Shown: positions 9,185-18,105, counted from the first letter of the stretch. The stretch: 64,000 nucleotides of DNA from Sphingomonas sp. IC081 (GCF_006874585.1 NZ_CP029763.1:1-64000); one strand, 5' to 3'. The notes: generated by a model not told the origin, from the sequence alone. Numbers and translations: made by a program.

Positions 9185-9370
9185 ATGCAAGAAGCTCCTC
9201 GACTATTCATCTCTTACTCCCACGATGACCAAGCACACAAAGATTGGGTGCTGATGCTTGCCACCCGGCTCGTTGCGAACGGTGTCGACGTTCTACTCGA
9301 TCAATGGGACATGCGCCTGGGCTCCGACCTGTCCGCCGTCAGCACCAATGGCGCAGATTTGAGGTTGTGA
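9185..9370 (+). pseudogene. SEFIR/TIR-domain protein, N-terminal fragment cut by an IS3 element
   Basis: The first 49 codons read as the start of a SEFIR/TIR-type domain (RLFISYSHDD, HKDWVLMLATRL, VDVLLDQWDMRLGSDL). The reading frame then runs into the left end of the IS3-type element at 9330 and stops at 9370, so the last ~12 residues are IS sequence. The rest of the gene is not found on the other side of the IS. Bacterial proteins with this domain are often parts of anti-phage or toxin-like systems, but nothing more can be said from this fragment. Confidence 0.75.
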
Positions 9371-9414
9371 TTTAAGGAGGGTTTGGGTCTCGTCGTAGTG
9401 ACGAAGGAACGAAG

Positions 9415-9789
9415 ATGAGACCCAAACCCTCAAGCGCCAAAAAGCCTGCGGAGCAGGTGGTGAAGGACATCCGGCGGGCGGCCCGGCGGCACTTCTCGGC
9501 GGAAGACAAGATCCGGATCGTGCTCGATGGCCTGCGCGGCGAGGACAGCATTGCCGAGCTTTGCCGCAAGGAAGGCATCGCGCAGAGCCTGTATTACACA
9601 TGGTCGAAAGAGTTCATGGAAGCTGGCAAGCGCCGCCTGGCCGGCGACACCGCGCGTGCCGCGACCACCGACGAGGTGAAGGATCTGCGCCGCGAGTCCA
9701 GTGCCCTGAAGGAATGCGTCGCCGATCTGACGCTTGAGAACCGGCTGCTCAAAAAAAGCATGATCGCGGATGGGGGCGACGACGAATGA
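9415..9789 (+). CDS. IS3-family transposase OrfA
   Basis: A 124-residue protein with a helix-turn-helix (FSAEDKIRIVLDGLRGEDSI, AELCRKEGIAQSLYYTWSKEF) and a C-terminal leucine-rich coiled coil (LRRESSALKECVADLTLEN, RLLKKS) used for dimerisation and DNA-end binding. Its stop overlaps the orfB start by 4 bases (ATGA). A run of seven A residues at 9751-9757 lies just before the end and permits a -1 shift into orfB. Confidence 0.88.
   Translation: MRPKPSSAKKPAEQVVKDIRRAARRHFSAEDKIRIVLDGLRGEDSIAELCRKEGIAQSLYYTWSKEFMEAGKRRLAGDTARAATTDEVKDLRRESSALKECVADLTLENRLLKKSMIADGGDDE
9751..9758 (+). promoter_or_regulatory. Probable -1 programmed frameshift site of the IS3 element
   Basis: The sequence CTC-AAA-AAA-AGC in the orfA frame is a slippery run (AAAAAAAG). 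The orfB frame is open from before this run through its own ATG at 9786, so a -1 slip here would give one fused OrfAB protein. This is the usual way IS3 elements make their active transposase. Confidence 0.65.
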
Positions 9790-10766
9790 GGTATCCCGGA
9801 TCGGAGAAGCTCGAGATCATCAGGATCGTCGAACAGTCGCACCTGCCGGCCAAGCGCACGCTGGACCAGCTCGGCATCCCCCGCCGGACGTTTTATCGCT
9901 GGTATGACCGCTACCTCGGAGGCGGACCGGAGGCGTTGGAAGATCGGCCATCGGCGCCGAGCCGGGTGTGGAACCGCATCCCGGCGGGCATCCACGACCA
10001 GATCATCGAGCTGGCGCTGGAACAGTCCGAGCTGAGCCCTCGGGAGCTGGCCGTGCGCTTCACCGACGAGCAGCGCTACTTCGTGTCCGAAGCCACGGTT
10101 TACCGCCTTTTGAAGGCCCACGACCTGATCACCAGCCCGGCTTATGTCGTGATCAAGGCCGCCGATCAGTTCCACACCAAAACCACCCGGCCGAACGAGA
10201 TGTGGCAGACTGATTTTACCTACTTCAAGATCATCGGCTGGGGCTGGATGTATCTGTCGACCGTGCTCGACGACTTCTCGCGCTATATCATCGCCTGGAA
10301 ACTGTGCACCAATATGCGCGCCGAGGACGTCACCGACACGCTCGACCTCGCGCTCAAGGCCTCGGGCTGCGACAGCGCCACCGTGCTGCACAAGCCCAGG
10401 CTGCTCAGCGATAATGGCCCCAGCTACATCGCGAGCGAACTGGCTGAATATATCGAGGCCCAGAACATGAGCCATGTGCGCGGTGCTCCGCTGCACCCAC
10501 AAACGCAGGGCAAGATCGAGCGCTGGCACCAGACCCTGAAAAACCGCATCCTGCTGGAGAACTACTTCCTGCCAGGTGATCTCGAGGCTCAGATCGAGGC
10601 CTTTGTCGAGCACTATAATCACCAGCGCTACCACGAGAGCCTGAACAACGTGACGCCCGCCGACGCCTACTTCGGCAGGGCCGCAGCCATCATCAAACAG
10701 CGTGAAAGGATCAAGCGGCAGACCATCGAGCATCGGCGCTTGCAACACCGCAAGCTCGCCGCGTAA
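9786..10766 (+). CDS. IS3-family transposase OrfB (DDE integrase core)
   Basis: A 326-residue rve-type integrase. The acidic triad appears as D in QTDFTYFKI, D in LLSDNGPSYIA and E in GKIERWHQTLKNRI. The N-terminal part carries a helix-turn-helix (IPRRTFYRWYDRYLGGGPEA). It reads without interruption and is in the -1 frame relative to orfA. Confidence 0.9.
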   Translation: MRYPGSEKLEIIRIVEQSHLPAKRTLDQLGIPRRTFYRWYDRYLGGGPEALEDRPSAPSRVWNRIPAGIHDQIIELALEQSELSPRELAVRFTDEQRYFVSEATVYRLLKAHDLITSPAYVVIKAADQFHTKTTRPNEMWQTDFTYFKIIGWGWMYLSTVLDDFSRYIIAWKLCTNMRAEDVTDTLDLALKASGCDSATVLHKPRLLSDNGPSYIASELAEYIEAQNMSHVRGAPLHPQTQGKIERWHQTLKNRILLENYFLPGDLEAQIEAFVEHYNHQRYHESLNNVTPADAYFGRAAAIIKQRERIKRQTIEHRRLQHRKLAA

Positions 10767-10840
10767 CATCAACCCCCAGACGAGGCCCGCACTCCGCTAA
10801 TTTACGCCGCAATCCGTGCCGAATGTTCTGACGACGGACA

Positions 10841-11170
10841 GAATGCATCGCAGGTACAGCGGGCGCCTGGCATTTTAAGGTTCACGATCAGAAAATCACC
10901 CATCGCCCGAAGGGACGTTTCGGGTGCAATAGCGGGCATGCGGTCATGGAGGCCTGCGTTTCAGGTCTCGGTGACTGTCAGCTTCCCGATTTCTACGTCA
11001 TGCCTTTTCTACAGCACGGTATGGTAGAGCTGTTGCTGGAATATGCTCAGCCCGATGACGAACCGATCTGGGCTGTTTATCCACAGCGCCGACATCTTTT
11101 GCCGAAGGTTCAGCAGGTAGTCGATTGCCTTGTTCAGGAACTCGGTCCTGCGATGAATAGCCGAAAGTGA
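10841..11170 (+). pseudogene. LysR-type regulator, C-terminal effector-domain remnant
   Basis: Right after the IS end the plus strand reads as the last ~110 residues of a LysR-type regulator: WHFKVHDQKIT, GRFGCNSGHAVMEACVSGLG, QLPDFYV, then EPIWAVYPQRRHLLPKVQQV and the stop. The DNA-binding half is missing. The broken edge coincides with the IS3 terminus at 10840, so the IS is probably the cause of the loss. Confidence 0.75.
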
Positions 11171-11600
11171 CAGCAAGATGCTTGGGGATGGGCGCCTTGC
11201 TAACTGCGATTAATCACTGCCGCATGTAACCTGTGATCAACTTAACGAACTCAGTGTCACATGCCCAGCTTTACTTTGAACTAAGCATAGGGGAGTTAAT
11301 GAAGTGCCGGATTGCACCCCAATGTTCCTGCCGGTTAGAATATACACTTTCTGTCCCCGATAGAAATGACATCCTTTTGAGGACAGCAGGGTTGCGTGGA
11401 ACCTTCGGGATAGCGCAATGCAGACCCTGCTGATGGCGTGACGTTTGAGTTGGCGCCGTCGAGCCGGCGTCCATTGATCTTCGCGGGAGCATCCGGCATC
11501 GGATAGCCTGGGGCGCGCGGGCTGATCCTGGCGGGCAGGGGCATAGGTGTTCCGCTGCCGGTGATGCGGCGCATTCGCCTGGATCTGCTTTGCCGCCCAC
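11171..11600. other. Non-coding stretch upstream of the cat/pca block, nothing clear
   Basis: About 430 bases without a recognisable gene. Short minus-strand frames exist here but overlap each other in three frames and show no family signature. The pcaD gene ends at its right border. Confidence 0.5.
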
Positions 11601-12416
11601 CTACAATGAATCGATGCCGACGACAGTTTCAGCCCGCAGAAAGTCCGACACCTGCGTACCGAATTCGGCGGGGCGCTCCACATTGGCGAGATGCGCTGTG
11701 TTCAGCATGGCGAGCCGGCAGCGGGGGATCGTGGCGGCCAATGCTTCGCTATGCGGTGGCGGCGTGGCTGGATCTTGGCTACCACCAATGATGAGGGTTT
11801 CATTCCGGATCAGCGCGATAGTGGAACGCATGTCCATGTCCCGTATGGCGGCGCAACAGCCAGCATAGCCCTGGCTATCGGTCGATTGGAGCATCGCGAC
11901 TATCGGCGCGATGGCGTCGGGTGAGCTTGCCACGAAGTCGGCGGTGAACCATCGCTCAAGCGACGCCGAGGTGAGGGGCGCCATGCCGCTTTCGCGCACC
12001 AGGGCGATCCGGGCGTCCCATGCCGAAGGCGGCCCCATGAAACTTGAGGTGTTGGCCAGAACCAGCCGGCGGACCCGATGTCCTTCGCGGATGCCCAGCC
12101 ATTGGCCGGTCATGCCGCCAAGCGAAAGGCCGCAAAAATCAATCGTTTCTATCTCCAGCTGGTCGAGAAGTTCGATGACGTCTCGACCCAGCCGATCGAG
12201 CGAATAGCCGCCGACGGGCGCATCCGACGCGCCGTGGCCGCGCTGATCATAGCGCAGCATTCTGAAATGGGCGCTCCAGGCGGCAAGCTGCGGTTCCCAC
12301 ATCTGCATGTCAGTGCCCAGGGAGTTGGACAGCAGCAGGATCGGGGCACCTTCTTTACCATCGAACCGATAGGCGATGCGGCAGCCGTCTCCCGTAATAA
12401 TGAACTGCTTTTCCAT
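11601..12416 (-). CDS. pcaD: 3-oxoadipate enol-lactonase PcaD
   Basis: A 271-residue alpha/beta hydrolase. The nucleophile S98 sits in CGLSLGGM, with Asp in GGSQDPATPP and His in NTAHLANVERP. The phrases LSNSLGTDMQMWEPQ and RYDQRGHGASD are hallmarks of enol-lactonases. It converts 3-oxoadipate enol-lactone to 3-oxoadipate, the point where catechol and protocatechuate branches join. It lies 82 bases downstream of catA and probably ends the catB-catC-catA-pcaD operon on the minus strand. Confidence 0.93.
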   Translation of the reverse strand: MEKQFIITGDGCRIAYRFDGKEGAPILLLSNSLGTDMQMWEPQLAAWSAHFRMLRYDQRGHGASDAPVGGYSLDRLGRDVIELLDQLEIETIDFCGLSLGGMTGQWLGIREGHRVRRLVLANTSSFMGPPSAWDARIALVRESGMAPLTSASLERWFTADFVASSPDAIAPIVAMLQSTDSQGYAGCCAAIRDMDMRSTIALIRNETLIIGGSQDPATPPPHSEALAATIPRCRLAMLNTAHLANVERPAEFGTQVSDFLRAETVVGIDSL

Positions 12417-12498
12417 CGCCTTCGCCCTATCAATTCCGTTCGTGCTTAACCGCCCCTCCCCACAGATGGGGAAGGGCGGCTTTTGTTAAGGTCGCTTG

Positions 12499-13389
12499 TC
12501 AGACGGCCAAGCGGCTGCGAGCGGAGAAGCTTTCATCCGTTGCCTCAGCAGACTTCTGCAACTGGAAGTCGAACGCGATATGGACGGTGTCGCCCTGACG
12601 GTTCGGGACTGGCAGCAGACCTTCGCGGGTGCCGAACGCAAAGTCGTCGGCTGCGAACGGATCGTCACCGAAATTGATCTGCGTCGTCAGCGTGCGATAG
12701 CCCGGCGCTTCTACGAAGAAATGCACGTGGGCAGGACGGTTGCCGTGACGGCCGACGGCTTTCATCAGCTGATCGGTCGCGCCGCCGGGGGGCACGCTGT
12801 AGCCATTGGGCATCTTCGAATGGAAGGAATAGCGCCCGTCCTTGCCGAGCTTGATCCGGCGGCGGTTATTGAACGGCGTCTGCTCGCGCGTGGGGTCGAA
12901 ATGCGAATACCAACCCATCGAATTGGCGTGCCAGACATGCAGAATGGCATCGGTGACGGGCTCACCATTCGGGCCGGTGACGGTGCCGGACATGTACAGC
13001 GTGCCGGTATCGTCCGCGTCGTCGGAAAGGTTGACGTCACCTTCGACCAGCGGCGCGCCCGCGACATAGAGCGGCCCTTCAATGGTGCGCGGCGTGCCGC
13101 CCGACAGCCCGGCTTCCGCGTCCTTGGCATCCATGTAGAGGTCAAGGAAATGTTCCAGGCCAACGCCCGGCACGATCAGGCCGAATTCACCGGCGCCCTT
13201 CTGGAAAAAGTCTATCGCTTTCCAGAATTCGCTTTCGTTGATGTCATGCTTGACGATGACCGTCATCACCGCTTCGACGAGGTCGCGGGTAATGGCCTTG
13301 AGCCGACGGTCGCCGCCCTCCACATCGACGCCGCTGGCGCGGTCGAGAAGAGTTTGGACGGGTTGAGTCTTCACAAAATCAGTATTCAT
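12499..13389 (-). CDS. catA: Catechol 1,2-dioxygenase CatA
   Basis: A 296-residue intradiol dioxygenase. The non-haem Fe(III) ligands can be placed at Tyr in GPLYVAGAP, Tyr in MGWYSHFDP and two His in RPAHVHFFV, the normal Tyr2His2 set. An N-terminal helical dimerisation domain comes first. It opens catechol between the hydroxyls to cis,cis-muconate. The start taken is MNTDF, because AGGAGAGATC precedes that ATG; an upstream in-frame ATG would add 14 residues. It sits in the operon after catC. Confidence 0.94.
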   Translation of the reverse strand: MNTDFVKTQPVQTLLDRASGVDVEGGDRRLKAITRDLVEAVMTVIVKHDINESEFWKAIDFFQKGAGEFGLIVPGVGLEHFLDLYMDAKDAEAGLSGGTPRTIEGPLYVAGAPLVEGDVNLSDDADDTGTLYMSGTVTGPNGEPVTDAILHVWHANSMGWYSHFDPTREQTPFNNRRRIKLGKDGRYSFHSKMPNGYSVPPGGATDQLMKAVGRHGNRPAHVHFFVEAPGYRTLTTQINFGDDPFAADDFAFGTREGLLPVPNRQGDTVHIAFDFQLQKSAEATDESFSARSRLAV

Positions 13390-13414
13390 CTGATCTCTCC
13401 TGGGAATATGATTC

Positions 13415-13705
13415 TTAGCGATCGTCTTCATGAATCGACGAAGGATGTCGGCACAGCGGCGCCACGCGGATATCCATGAACGGAAACAGAGGCAAAGTCA
13501 TCAGCAGATCGTGAAGTTCTGCATTGCTTTCGACATCGAAGATACTGACATTGGCATATTGCCCGGCAACGCGCCAGATGTGCCGCCACTTACCGGCACG
13601 CTGAAGCTCCTGAGAAAGCGCCTTTTCAGCCGCCTTCAGTTCGTCAAGCCGCGCCGGATCGTAATCCAGCGGAATATTGACATCCATTTCAACCTTGAAA
13701 AGCAT
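13415..13705 (-). CDS. catC: Muconolactone delta-isomerase CatC
   Basis: A 96-residue protein of the muconolactone isomerase family (MLFKVEMDVNIPLDYDP, GKWRHIWRVAGQYANVSIFD, ELHDLLMTLPLFPFMDI). It moves the double bond of muconolactone to give 3-oxoadipate enol-lactone, the PcaD substrate. The start at 13705 lies one base before the end of catB; a longer frame reaching to 13798 would only read through catB. The length is exactly that of the family. Confidence 0.95.
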   Translation of the reverse strand: MLFKVEMDVNIPLDYDPARLDELKAAEKALSQELQRAGKWRHIWRVAGQYANVSIFDVESNAELHDLLMTLPLFPFMDIRVAPLCRHPSSIHEDDR

Positions 13706-13706
13706 T

Positions 13707-14864
13707 TCAACCAGCCTTTGCTGTAGGAATCGATATGGTGGCGCGGGACGCGTCGCGCCGCAGGAACGACAAGCGATCATCGTCCAGCTCCACGCCAAGG
13801 CCCGGCCCCTTGGGCACGGCCAGCGAGAAGTCCGAATAATCCAACGGCTCTTGCAGAATTTCCTCCGTCAGCAGCAAGGGGCCGAAAAGCTCCGTGCCAA
13901 AGGACAGTTGCGGGAAGGTTGCGAAGACATGGGCAGACGCGATCGTGCCGATGCCCGCTTCCAGCATGGTGCCGCCATAGAGCGCGATCCCGGCCGCGTC
14001 GGCGATCGCCTGCACCTGCTTTGCGGCGAAAAGACCGCCCGACTGCTCGATCTTCACGGCAAAGACATCGGCGGCTGCCTGGTTGGCATGATCATAAGCG
14101 GTCGTAGGGCCTTGCAGCCCTTCATCGGCCATGATCGGAATCGCCGACCGCGCGGCCAGGCGTGCCATGCCGGCGAGATTATGCCGGATAAGCGGCTGTT
14201 CAACCAGGTCGCAGCCGACTTCCGCCAGCATCGCAACGCCGGTGCGTGCCGTGGTTTCATCCCACGCCATGTTGACATCCACGCGAACGCTGGCGCGGTC
14301 GCCAAGCGCTTTCTTGATGGCGCCGACATGGGCGACATCGTCCGCCACGGGCCGCTTGCCGATCTTCAGCTTGAAGGCATTGTGCCGTCCGCTGGCGATC
14401 ATCTGCTCGGCTTCTTCGATATCCTTGCCGGTGTCGCCGCTGGCGAGGGTCCAGAGGACGGGCAGGCGATCGCGGACGCGGCCGCCGAGCAGTTCGCTGA
14501 CCGGCAGGCCCGCACGCTTGCCCTGCGCGTCGAGCAGCGCGGTTTCGACGGCGCATTTGGCGAAATTATTGCCGACGACATGCTTGGCGATTTGCGCCAT
14601 CGCGATGGCCGGCCGGGTGGGATCGCAGGCCTGCAATATCGGGGCGATATAGGCGTCGATGTTCGTCTTTATGCTTTCGGGGCTTTCAGGGCCGTAAGCC
14701 AAGCCGCCGATCGTCGTTGCCTCGCCCGTGCCGACGATGCCGTCGGAACAGTGGACGCGCACGATGCAAAGCGTCTGCCTGTGCATCGTCGCCATTGCCA
14801 GCACGTGCGGCCGGATAGTGGGTACGTCGACGATGAACGTGTCGACGCGATCAATTGTCACCAT
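13707..14864 (-). CDS. catB: Muconate cycloisomerase CatB
   Basis: A 385-residue enolase-superfamily enzyme. The catalytic Lys pair lies in AFKLKIGKR and the metal ligands in VDVNMAWDE, LVEQPL and MADEGL, with a second Lys in AVKIEQSGG; IGTIASAH and GTELFGP are conserved in this family. It cyclises cis,cis-muconate to muconolactone. The ATG at 14864 follows GGAAAGG at a sensible distance; an earlier ATG at 14882 is less likely. It is the first gene of the operon and diverges from catR, sharing a 90-bp control region. Confidence 0.94.
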   Translation of the reverse strand: MVTIDRVDTFIVDVPTIRPHVLAMATMHRQTLCIVRVHCSDGIVGTGEATTIGGLAYGPESPESIKTNIDAYIAPILQACDPTRPAIAMAQIAKHVVGNNFAKCAVETALLDAQGKRAGLPVSELLGGRVRDRLPVLWTLASGDTGKDIEEAEQMIASGRHNAFKLKIGKRPVADDVAHVGAIKKALGDRASVRVDVNMAWDETTARTGVAMLAEVGCDLVEQPLIRHNLAGMARLAARSAIPIMADEGLQGPTTAYDHANQAAADVFAVKIEQSGGLFAAKQVQAIADAAGIALYGGTMLEAGIGTIASAHVFATFPQLSFGTELFGPLLLTEEILQEPLDYSDFSLAVPKGPGLGVELDDDRLSFLRRDASRATISIPTAKAG

Positions 14865-14936
14865 TGTCGGGTACCTTTCCATGAATGAAATAGCGGGTTG
14901 AACGGGATTCCAGAAAGACTTAGTCCGCATCCTATG

Positions 14937-14951
14937 ATACCGGAGTAGTAT
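14937..14951. promoter_or_regulatory. CatR/CatM-type operator ATAC-N7-GTAT
   Basis: A perfect ATAC-N7-GTAT lies 3 bases before the catR start, in the catR-catB divergent region. This is the recognised consensus of CatM, BenM and CatR LysR-type regulators that respond to cis,cis-muconate. The position fits autorepression of catR and activation of catB. Confidence 0.75.
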
Positions 14952-14954
14952 AGT

Positions 14955-15863
14955 ATGGAACTGCGCCACCTTCGATCGTTCATGGCCGTCGCGGCCGAGC
15001 AGAATTTCACCCGAGCCGCAGACCGCCTTGGTATCGCGCAGCCGCCGCTGAGCCGGCATATCAAGGAACTGGAGCAGGACCTGGGCGTGGCGCTGTTCGA
15101 CCGGGGTAGCCGGCCGGTGCGCCTGACCGAGGCGGGCCGCATCCTGCATCAACAGGCAGCGCAGATATTGGCGAGCATCGACCAGATCCCCAAGACCATG
15201 CAGCAATATGCGTCCGCGCAGCAGCCGCGCTTCGTCATGGGCGTGGTGGGATCCATCATGCACGGCGCGCTGGCCGAGATGGTGCGGCGGTTCCGCGCCC
15301 ATGCGGCGGACACGGACGTCGAGCTGGTGGAGATGACGACGATCCAGCAGGTCGCGGCGCTGAAGGCGGGCCGGATCGACGCCGGCCTTGGCCGCGTGCG
15401 CGTGGACGACCCGGCGATCCGCCGCGAGATATTGTTCCAGGAACCGCTGGTGGCGGCGCTTTCGCCCACCGACTTGCCGGCGCAGCCGGACACCGAGGTC
15501 AGCCTGGAGGCGCTGGCCGCCGGCACGCTGATCATCTACCCCAGCCAGCCGCGCCCCAGCTATGCCGACCAGCTGCTGACGATCATGCGCGACCATGGAT
15601 GCAACCCCCGCCGGATCATCGAAGTGCGCGAAGTGCAGACCGCGCTGGGCCTGGTCGCCGCCCAGTCGGGCCGCGCCATCGTCCCGGCGTCGATGCAGAA
15701 CATCCAGCGCGCGGACATATGCTATGTGCCGATAGCCGAGCGGCCAACATCGCCGATCATATTGAGCCAGCGCCACGCCGATACGACCGACCGCGCGGTG
15801 CTGATCCGGGATATCGGCCATGCGATCTTCAGGGAGATCGAGGCCGAGACGGCGCGATCCTGA
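14955..15863 (+). CDS. catR: LysR-type regulator CatR
   Basis: A 302-residue LysR-type protein. Residues 1-60 are a winged helix-turn-helix of standard form (LRSFMAVAAEQNFTRAADRL, GIAQPPLSRHIKELE). The effector domain resembles the CatM/BenM group (GVVGSIMHGALAEMVRRFRA, EMTTIQQVAALKAGRIDAGL). It is divergent from catB with an ATAC-N7-GTAT site between them, so activation of the cat operon by cis,cis-muconate is expected. The family is certain and the effector is inferred. Confidence 0.9.
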   Translation: MELRHLRSFMAVAAEQNFTRAADRLGIAQPPLSRHIKELEQDLGVALFDRGSRPVRLTEAGRILHQQAAQILASIDQIPKTMQQYASAQQPRFVMGVVGSIMHGALAEMVRRFRAHAADTDVELVEMTTIQQVAALKAGRIDAGLGRVRVDDPAIRREILFQEPLVAALSPTDLPAQPDTEVSLEALAAGTLIIYPSQPRPSYADQLLTIMRDHGCNPRRIIEVREVQTALGLVAAQSGRAIVPASMQNIQRADICYVPIAERPTSPIILSQRHADTTDRAVLIRDIGHAIFREIEAETARS

Positions 15864-15866
15864 GGA

Positions 15867-16640
15867 TCAGGCCGGGCGCAGCAGCCCGGCGGTACGTCGC
15901 AGCGCCGGCAGCAGGCGCGCCTGCACATCGTCCATCGACACGCGCGCCGCCGACATGCCGACGTTCAGCGCCGCCATCACCCTGCCCCGGTCGATCACCG
16001 GAACCGCGATGGAGCGTAGCCCCAGTTCCAGTTCCTGATCGACCAGCGCGTAACCGTCCGCCGCCGCCCGCCTGATCGTCACCAGCAACCGGGGAATGTC
16101 GACGATGGTATGCGGCGTCAGCGCGCGCACCTGCGTCCGGGCGAAATAGGCGTCCTGCTCTTCATGCGATCGCCCGGCCAACAGCACCCGGCCCATGGAG
16201 GTGGGATAGAGTGGCAGGGTACTGCCGACCTTCAGCCCCACCGCCATGATGCGGGACGCTTCGGACCGCGCCACATAGCAGAGGGCGTCATCCTCCATCA
16301 CGCCCAACGAACAGGATTCCCCCAGTTCATCGCGCAGCGAATCGAGCAGCGGCTGGGCGCGCACGGCAAAGGCGGTCAGCGAGAGGTAGGGATGGCCGAG
16401 CGCCGTCGTCTTGCGCCGCACCGAATAGCCGCGCAGATCATGGCCGACATAGCCAAGCTGATGCAGGGTATAGAGGCACCGCCGCACCGCCGCGCGGCTG
16501 AACCCCAGCGCCCGGCTGGCTTCGGCGATGGACACCGGCCGTTCACGTTGCGCCACATATTGCAGCACGGCGAGGCCACGGGCGAGTGAGGCCATATATT
16601 CGGGATCACCCGGCCTTTCGATGTCGCGCGGCGCTTCCAC
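15867..16640 (-). CDS. pcaR: IclR-family regulator PcaR
   Basis: A 257-residue IclR-type regulator: helix-turn-helix at ~20-75 (SIAEASRALGFSRAAVRRCL) and a GAF-like effector domain (~85-250; GESCSLGVMEDDALCYVAR, LYPTSMGRVLLAG). Regulators of this subgroup control pca genes in response to 3-oxoadipate. It is divergent from pcaIJF, with a ~107-base space containing the repeated octamer CCGATTAT, which may be its site. Confidence 0.88.
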   Translation of the reverse strand: MEAPRDIERPGDPEYMASLARGLAVLQYVAQRERPVSIAEASRALGFSRAAVRRCLYTLHQLGYVGHDLRGYSVRRKTTALGHPYLSLTAFAVRAQPLLDSLRDELGESCSLGVMEDDALCYVARSEASRIMAVGLKVGSTLPLYPTSMGRVLLAGRSHEEQDAYFARTQVRALTPHTIVDIPRLLVTIRRAAADGYALVDQELELGLRSIAVPVIDRGRVMAALNVGMSAARVSMDDVQARLLPALRRTAGLLRPA

Positions 16641-16747
16641 GGCAGCTCCAAAAATAACCGATTATCGGACAGGACGCCGATTATCGGTTGACTCAGGCGC
16701 GCGCAACCTCTGTTTCGCGCGGGAGCATCCGCACGGAGTTGAAGAGC

Positions 16748-17434
16748 GTGATTGACAAGAGCATGAGTTCCGCCGCGGCGGCCGTGGCCGACATTCGGGA
16801 CGGCGCATCGGTAATGATCGGCGGCTTTGGCACGGCAGGCATGCCCGACGAACTGATCGACGCGCTGATCGCGCGCGGCGTCGGCAACCTGACCATCATC
16901 AACAACAATGCCGGCAATGGCGAAACCGGCGTCGCCGCGCTGATCAAGGCCGGGCGCGTGCGCAAGATCATCTGTTCCTTCCCGCGCCAGTCGGATTCGC
17001 ACCATTTCGACGCGCGCTACCGCGCTGGCGAAATCGAGCTGGAACTGGTGCCGCAGGGCAATCTGGCCGCGCGCATCCAGGCCGCCGGCGCCGGGCTGGG
17101 CGCGATCTTCACGCCGACCGGATACGGCACGTTGCTGGCAGAGGGCAAGGAAACCCGCGAGATCGACGGCAAGCAATATGTGCTGGAACATCCCATCCAG
17201 GCCGATTTCGCGCTGATCAAGGCGCATCGCGGCGACCGCTGGGGCAACCTGACCTACCGCAAGACCGCCCGCAATTTCGGCCCGATCATGGCGATGGCGG
17301 CGAAGTGCACGATCGCGCAGGTGGCGCAGATCGTACCGCTGGGCGGCATCGACCCGGAAATCGTCGTGACACCGGGCATCTTCGTCCAGCGCGTGGTCGA
17401 AATCGCGCCCGCCAACGCCACAGCTTCGGCCTGA
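16748..17434 (+). CDS. pcaI: 3-oxoadipate CoA-transferase subunit A, PcaI
   Basis: A 228-residue CoA-transferase alpha subunit (ASVMIGGFGTAGMPDELIDA, LTIINNNAGNGETGVAALI, IFTPTGYGTLLAEGKETREI). With PcaJ it moves CoA from succinyl-CoA to 3-oxoadipate. The GTG at 16748 (VIDKSM) is preferred because GGAGTTGAAG precedes it and the longer frame from 16688 has no ribosome site. It starts a pcaIJF operon. Confidence 0.92.
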   Translation: MIDKSMSSAAAAVADIRDGASVMIGGFGTAGMPDELIDALIARGVGNLTIINNNAGNGETGVAALIKAGRVRKIICSFPRQSDSHHFDARYRAGEIELELVPQGNLAARIQAAGAGLGAIFTPTGYGTLLAEGKETREIDGKQYVLEHPIQADFALIKAHRGDRWGNLTYRKTARNFGPIMAMAAKCTIAQVAQIVPLGGIDPEIVVTPGIFVQRVVEIAPANATASA

Positions 17435-17451
17435 TCAGGAGCCTGCACCCC

Positions 17452-18105
17452 ATGCAACGTCTGAACCGTGAACAAATGGCCGCCCGCGTGGCGAAGGACA
17501 TTCCTGAAGGCGCCTATGTCAATCTGGGCATCGGCCTGCCCACGATGGTCGCCAATTACCTGCCCACCGACAAGGACATCTTCCTTCAGAGCGAAAATGG
17601 CCTGCTGGGCATGGGCCCCGCCCCGGCGAAGGGCGAAGAGGATTGGGAACTGATCAACGCGGGCAAGCAGGCGGTGACGCTGCTGACCGGCGGCTGCTTT
17701 TTCCACCATGCCGACAGTTTCGCGATGATGCGCGGCGGCCATCTGGACATCTGCGTGCTGGGTGCCTTCCAGGTGTCGGTGAATGGCGACCTGGCGAACT
17801 GGCACACGGGTGAACCGGGCGCGATCCCGGCCGTGGGCGGCGCGATGGACCTGGCGATCGGCGCCAAGCAGACCTTCGTCATGATGGAATTGCTGACCAA
17901 GCAGGGCCAGAGCAAGCTGGTCGAAAGCTGCACTTACCCGCTGACGGGCCTCGCCTGTGTGTCGCGCGTCTATACCGACCTCGCCGTGTTCGAAGTCGGC
18001 GCGGCGGGCGCGAGCGTGGTGGAAATGGTGGACGGCCTGTCGCTGGATGAATTGCAGGGGCTGGCCGGCGTGCCGCTGCGCGCGGCTGAGGGAGCGCGTA
18101 ACTGA
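17452..18105 (+). CDS. pcaJ: 3-oxoadipate CoA-transferase subunit B, PcaJ
   Basis: A 217-residue beta subunit. The catalytic Glu is E48 in SENGLLGMG, and GGAMDLAIG with the C-terminal TDLAVFEV are typical. It pairs with PcaI. The gene starts 18 bases after pcaI, behind AGGAG, and its stop overlaps the pcaF start (TGATG), which suggests coupled translation. Confidence 0.94.
   Translation: MQRLNREQMAARVAKDIPEGAYVNLGIGLPTMVANYLPTDKDIFLQSENGLLGMGPAPAKGEEDWELINAGKQAVTLLTGGCFFHHADSFAMMRGGHLDICVLGAFQVSVNGDLANWHTGEPGAIPAVGGAMDLAIGAKQTFVMMELLTKQGQSKLVESCTYPLTGLACVSRVYTDLAVFEVGAAGASVVEMVDGLSLDELQGLAGVPLRAAEGARN

Larger units (their letters stand above)
9330..10840 (+). mobile_element. IS3-family insertion sequence with two-frame transposase
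   Basis: The element has terminal inverted repeats: the left end from 9330 (TGTCCGCCGTCAGCAC) matches the complement of the right end up to 10840 (TGTCCGTCGTCAGAAC). It contains orfA and orfB in the -1 arrangement typical of IS3. The flanks show no direct repeat: the left flank is a SEFIR gene and the right flank a LysR gene, so one side was probably replaced after insertion by deletion or recombination. Confidence 0.8.

Noticed and set aside
11237..11683. Overlapping minus-strand frames between the LysR remnant and pcaD
   Set aside because: Proline-rich sequences in three competing frames, without motifs or a clear ribosome site.
13865..15821. A 704-codon minus-strand frame covering catB and running on through catR
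   Set aside because: Only the part up to 14864 has the CatB family features; the rest is antisense to catR.
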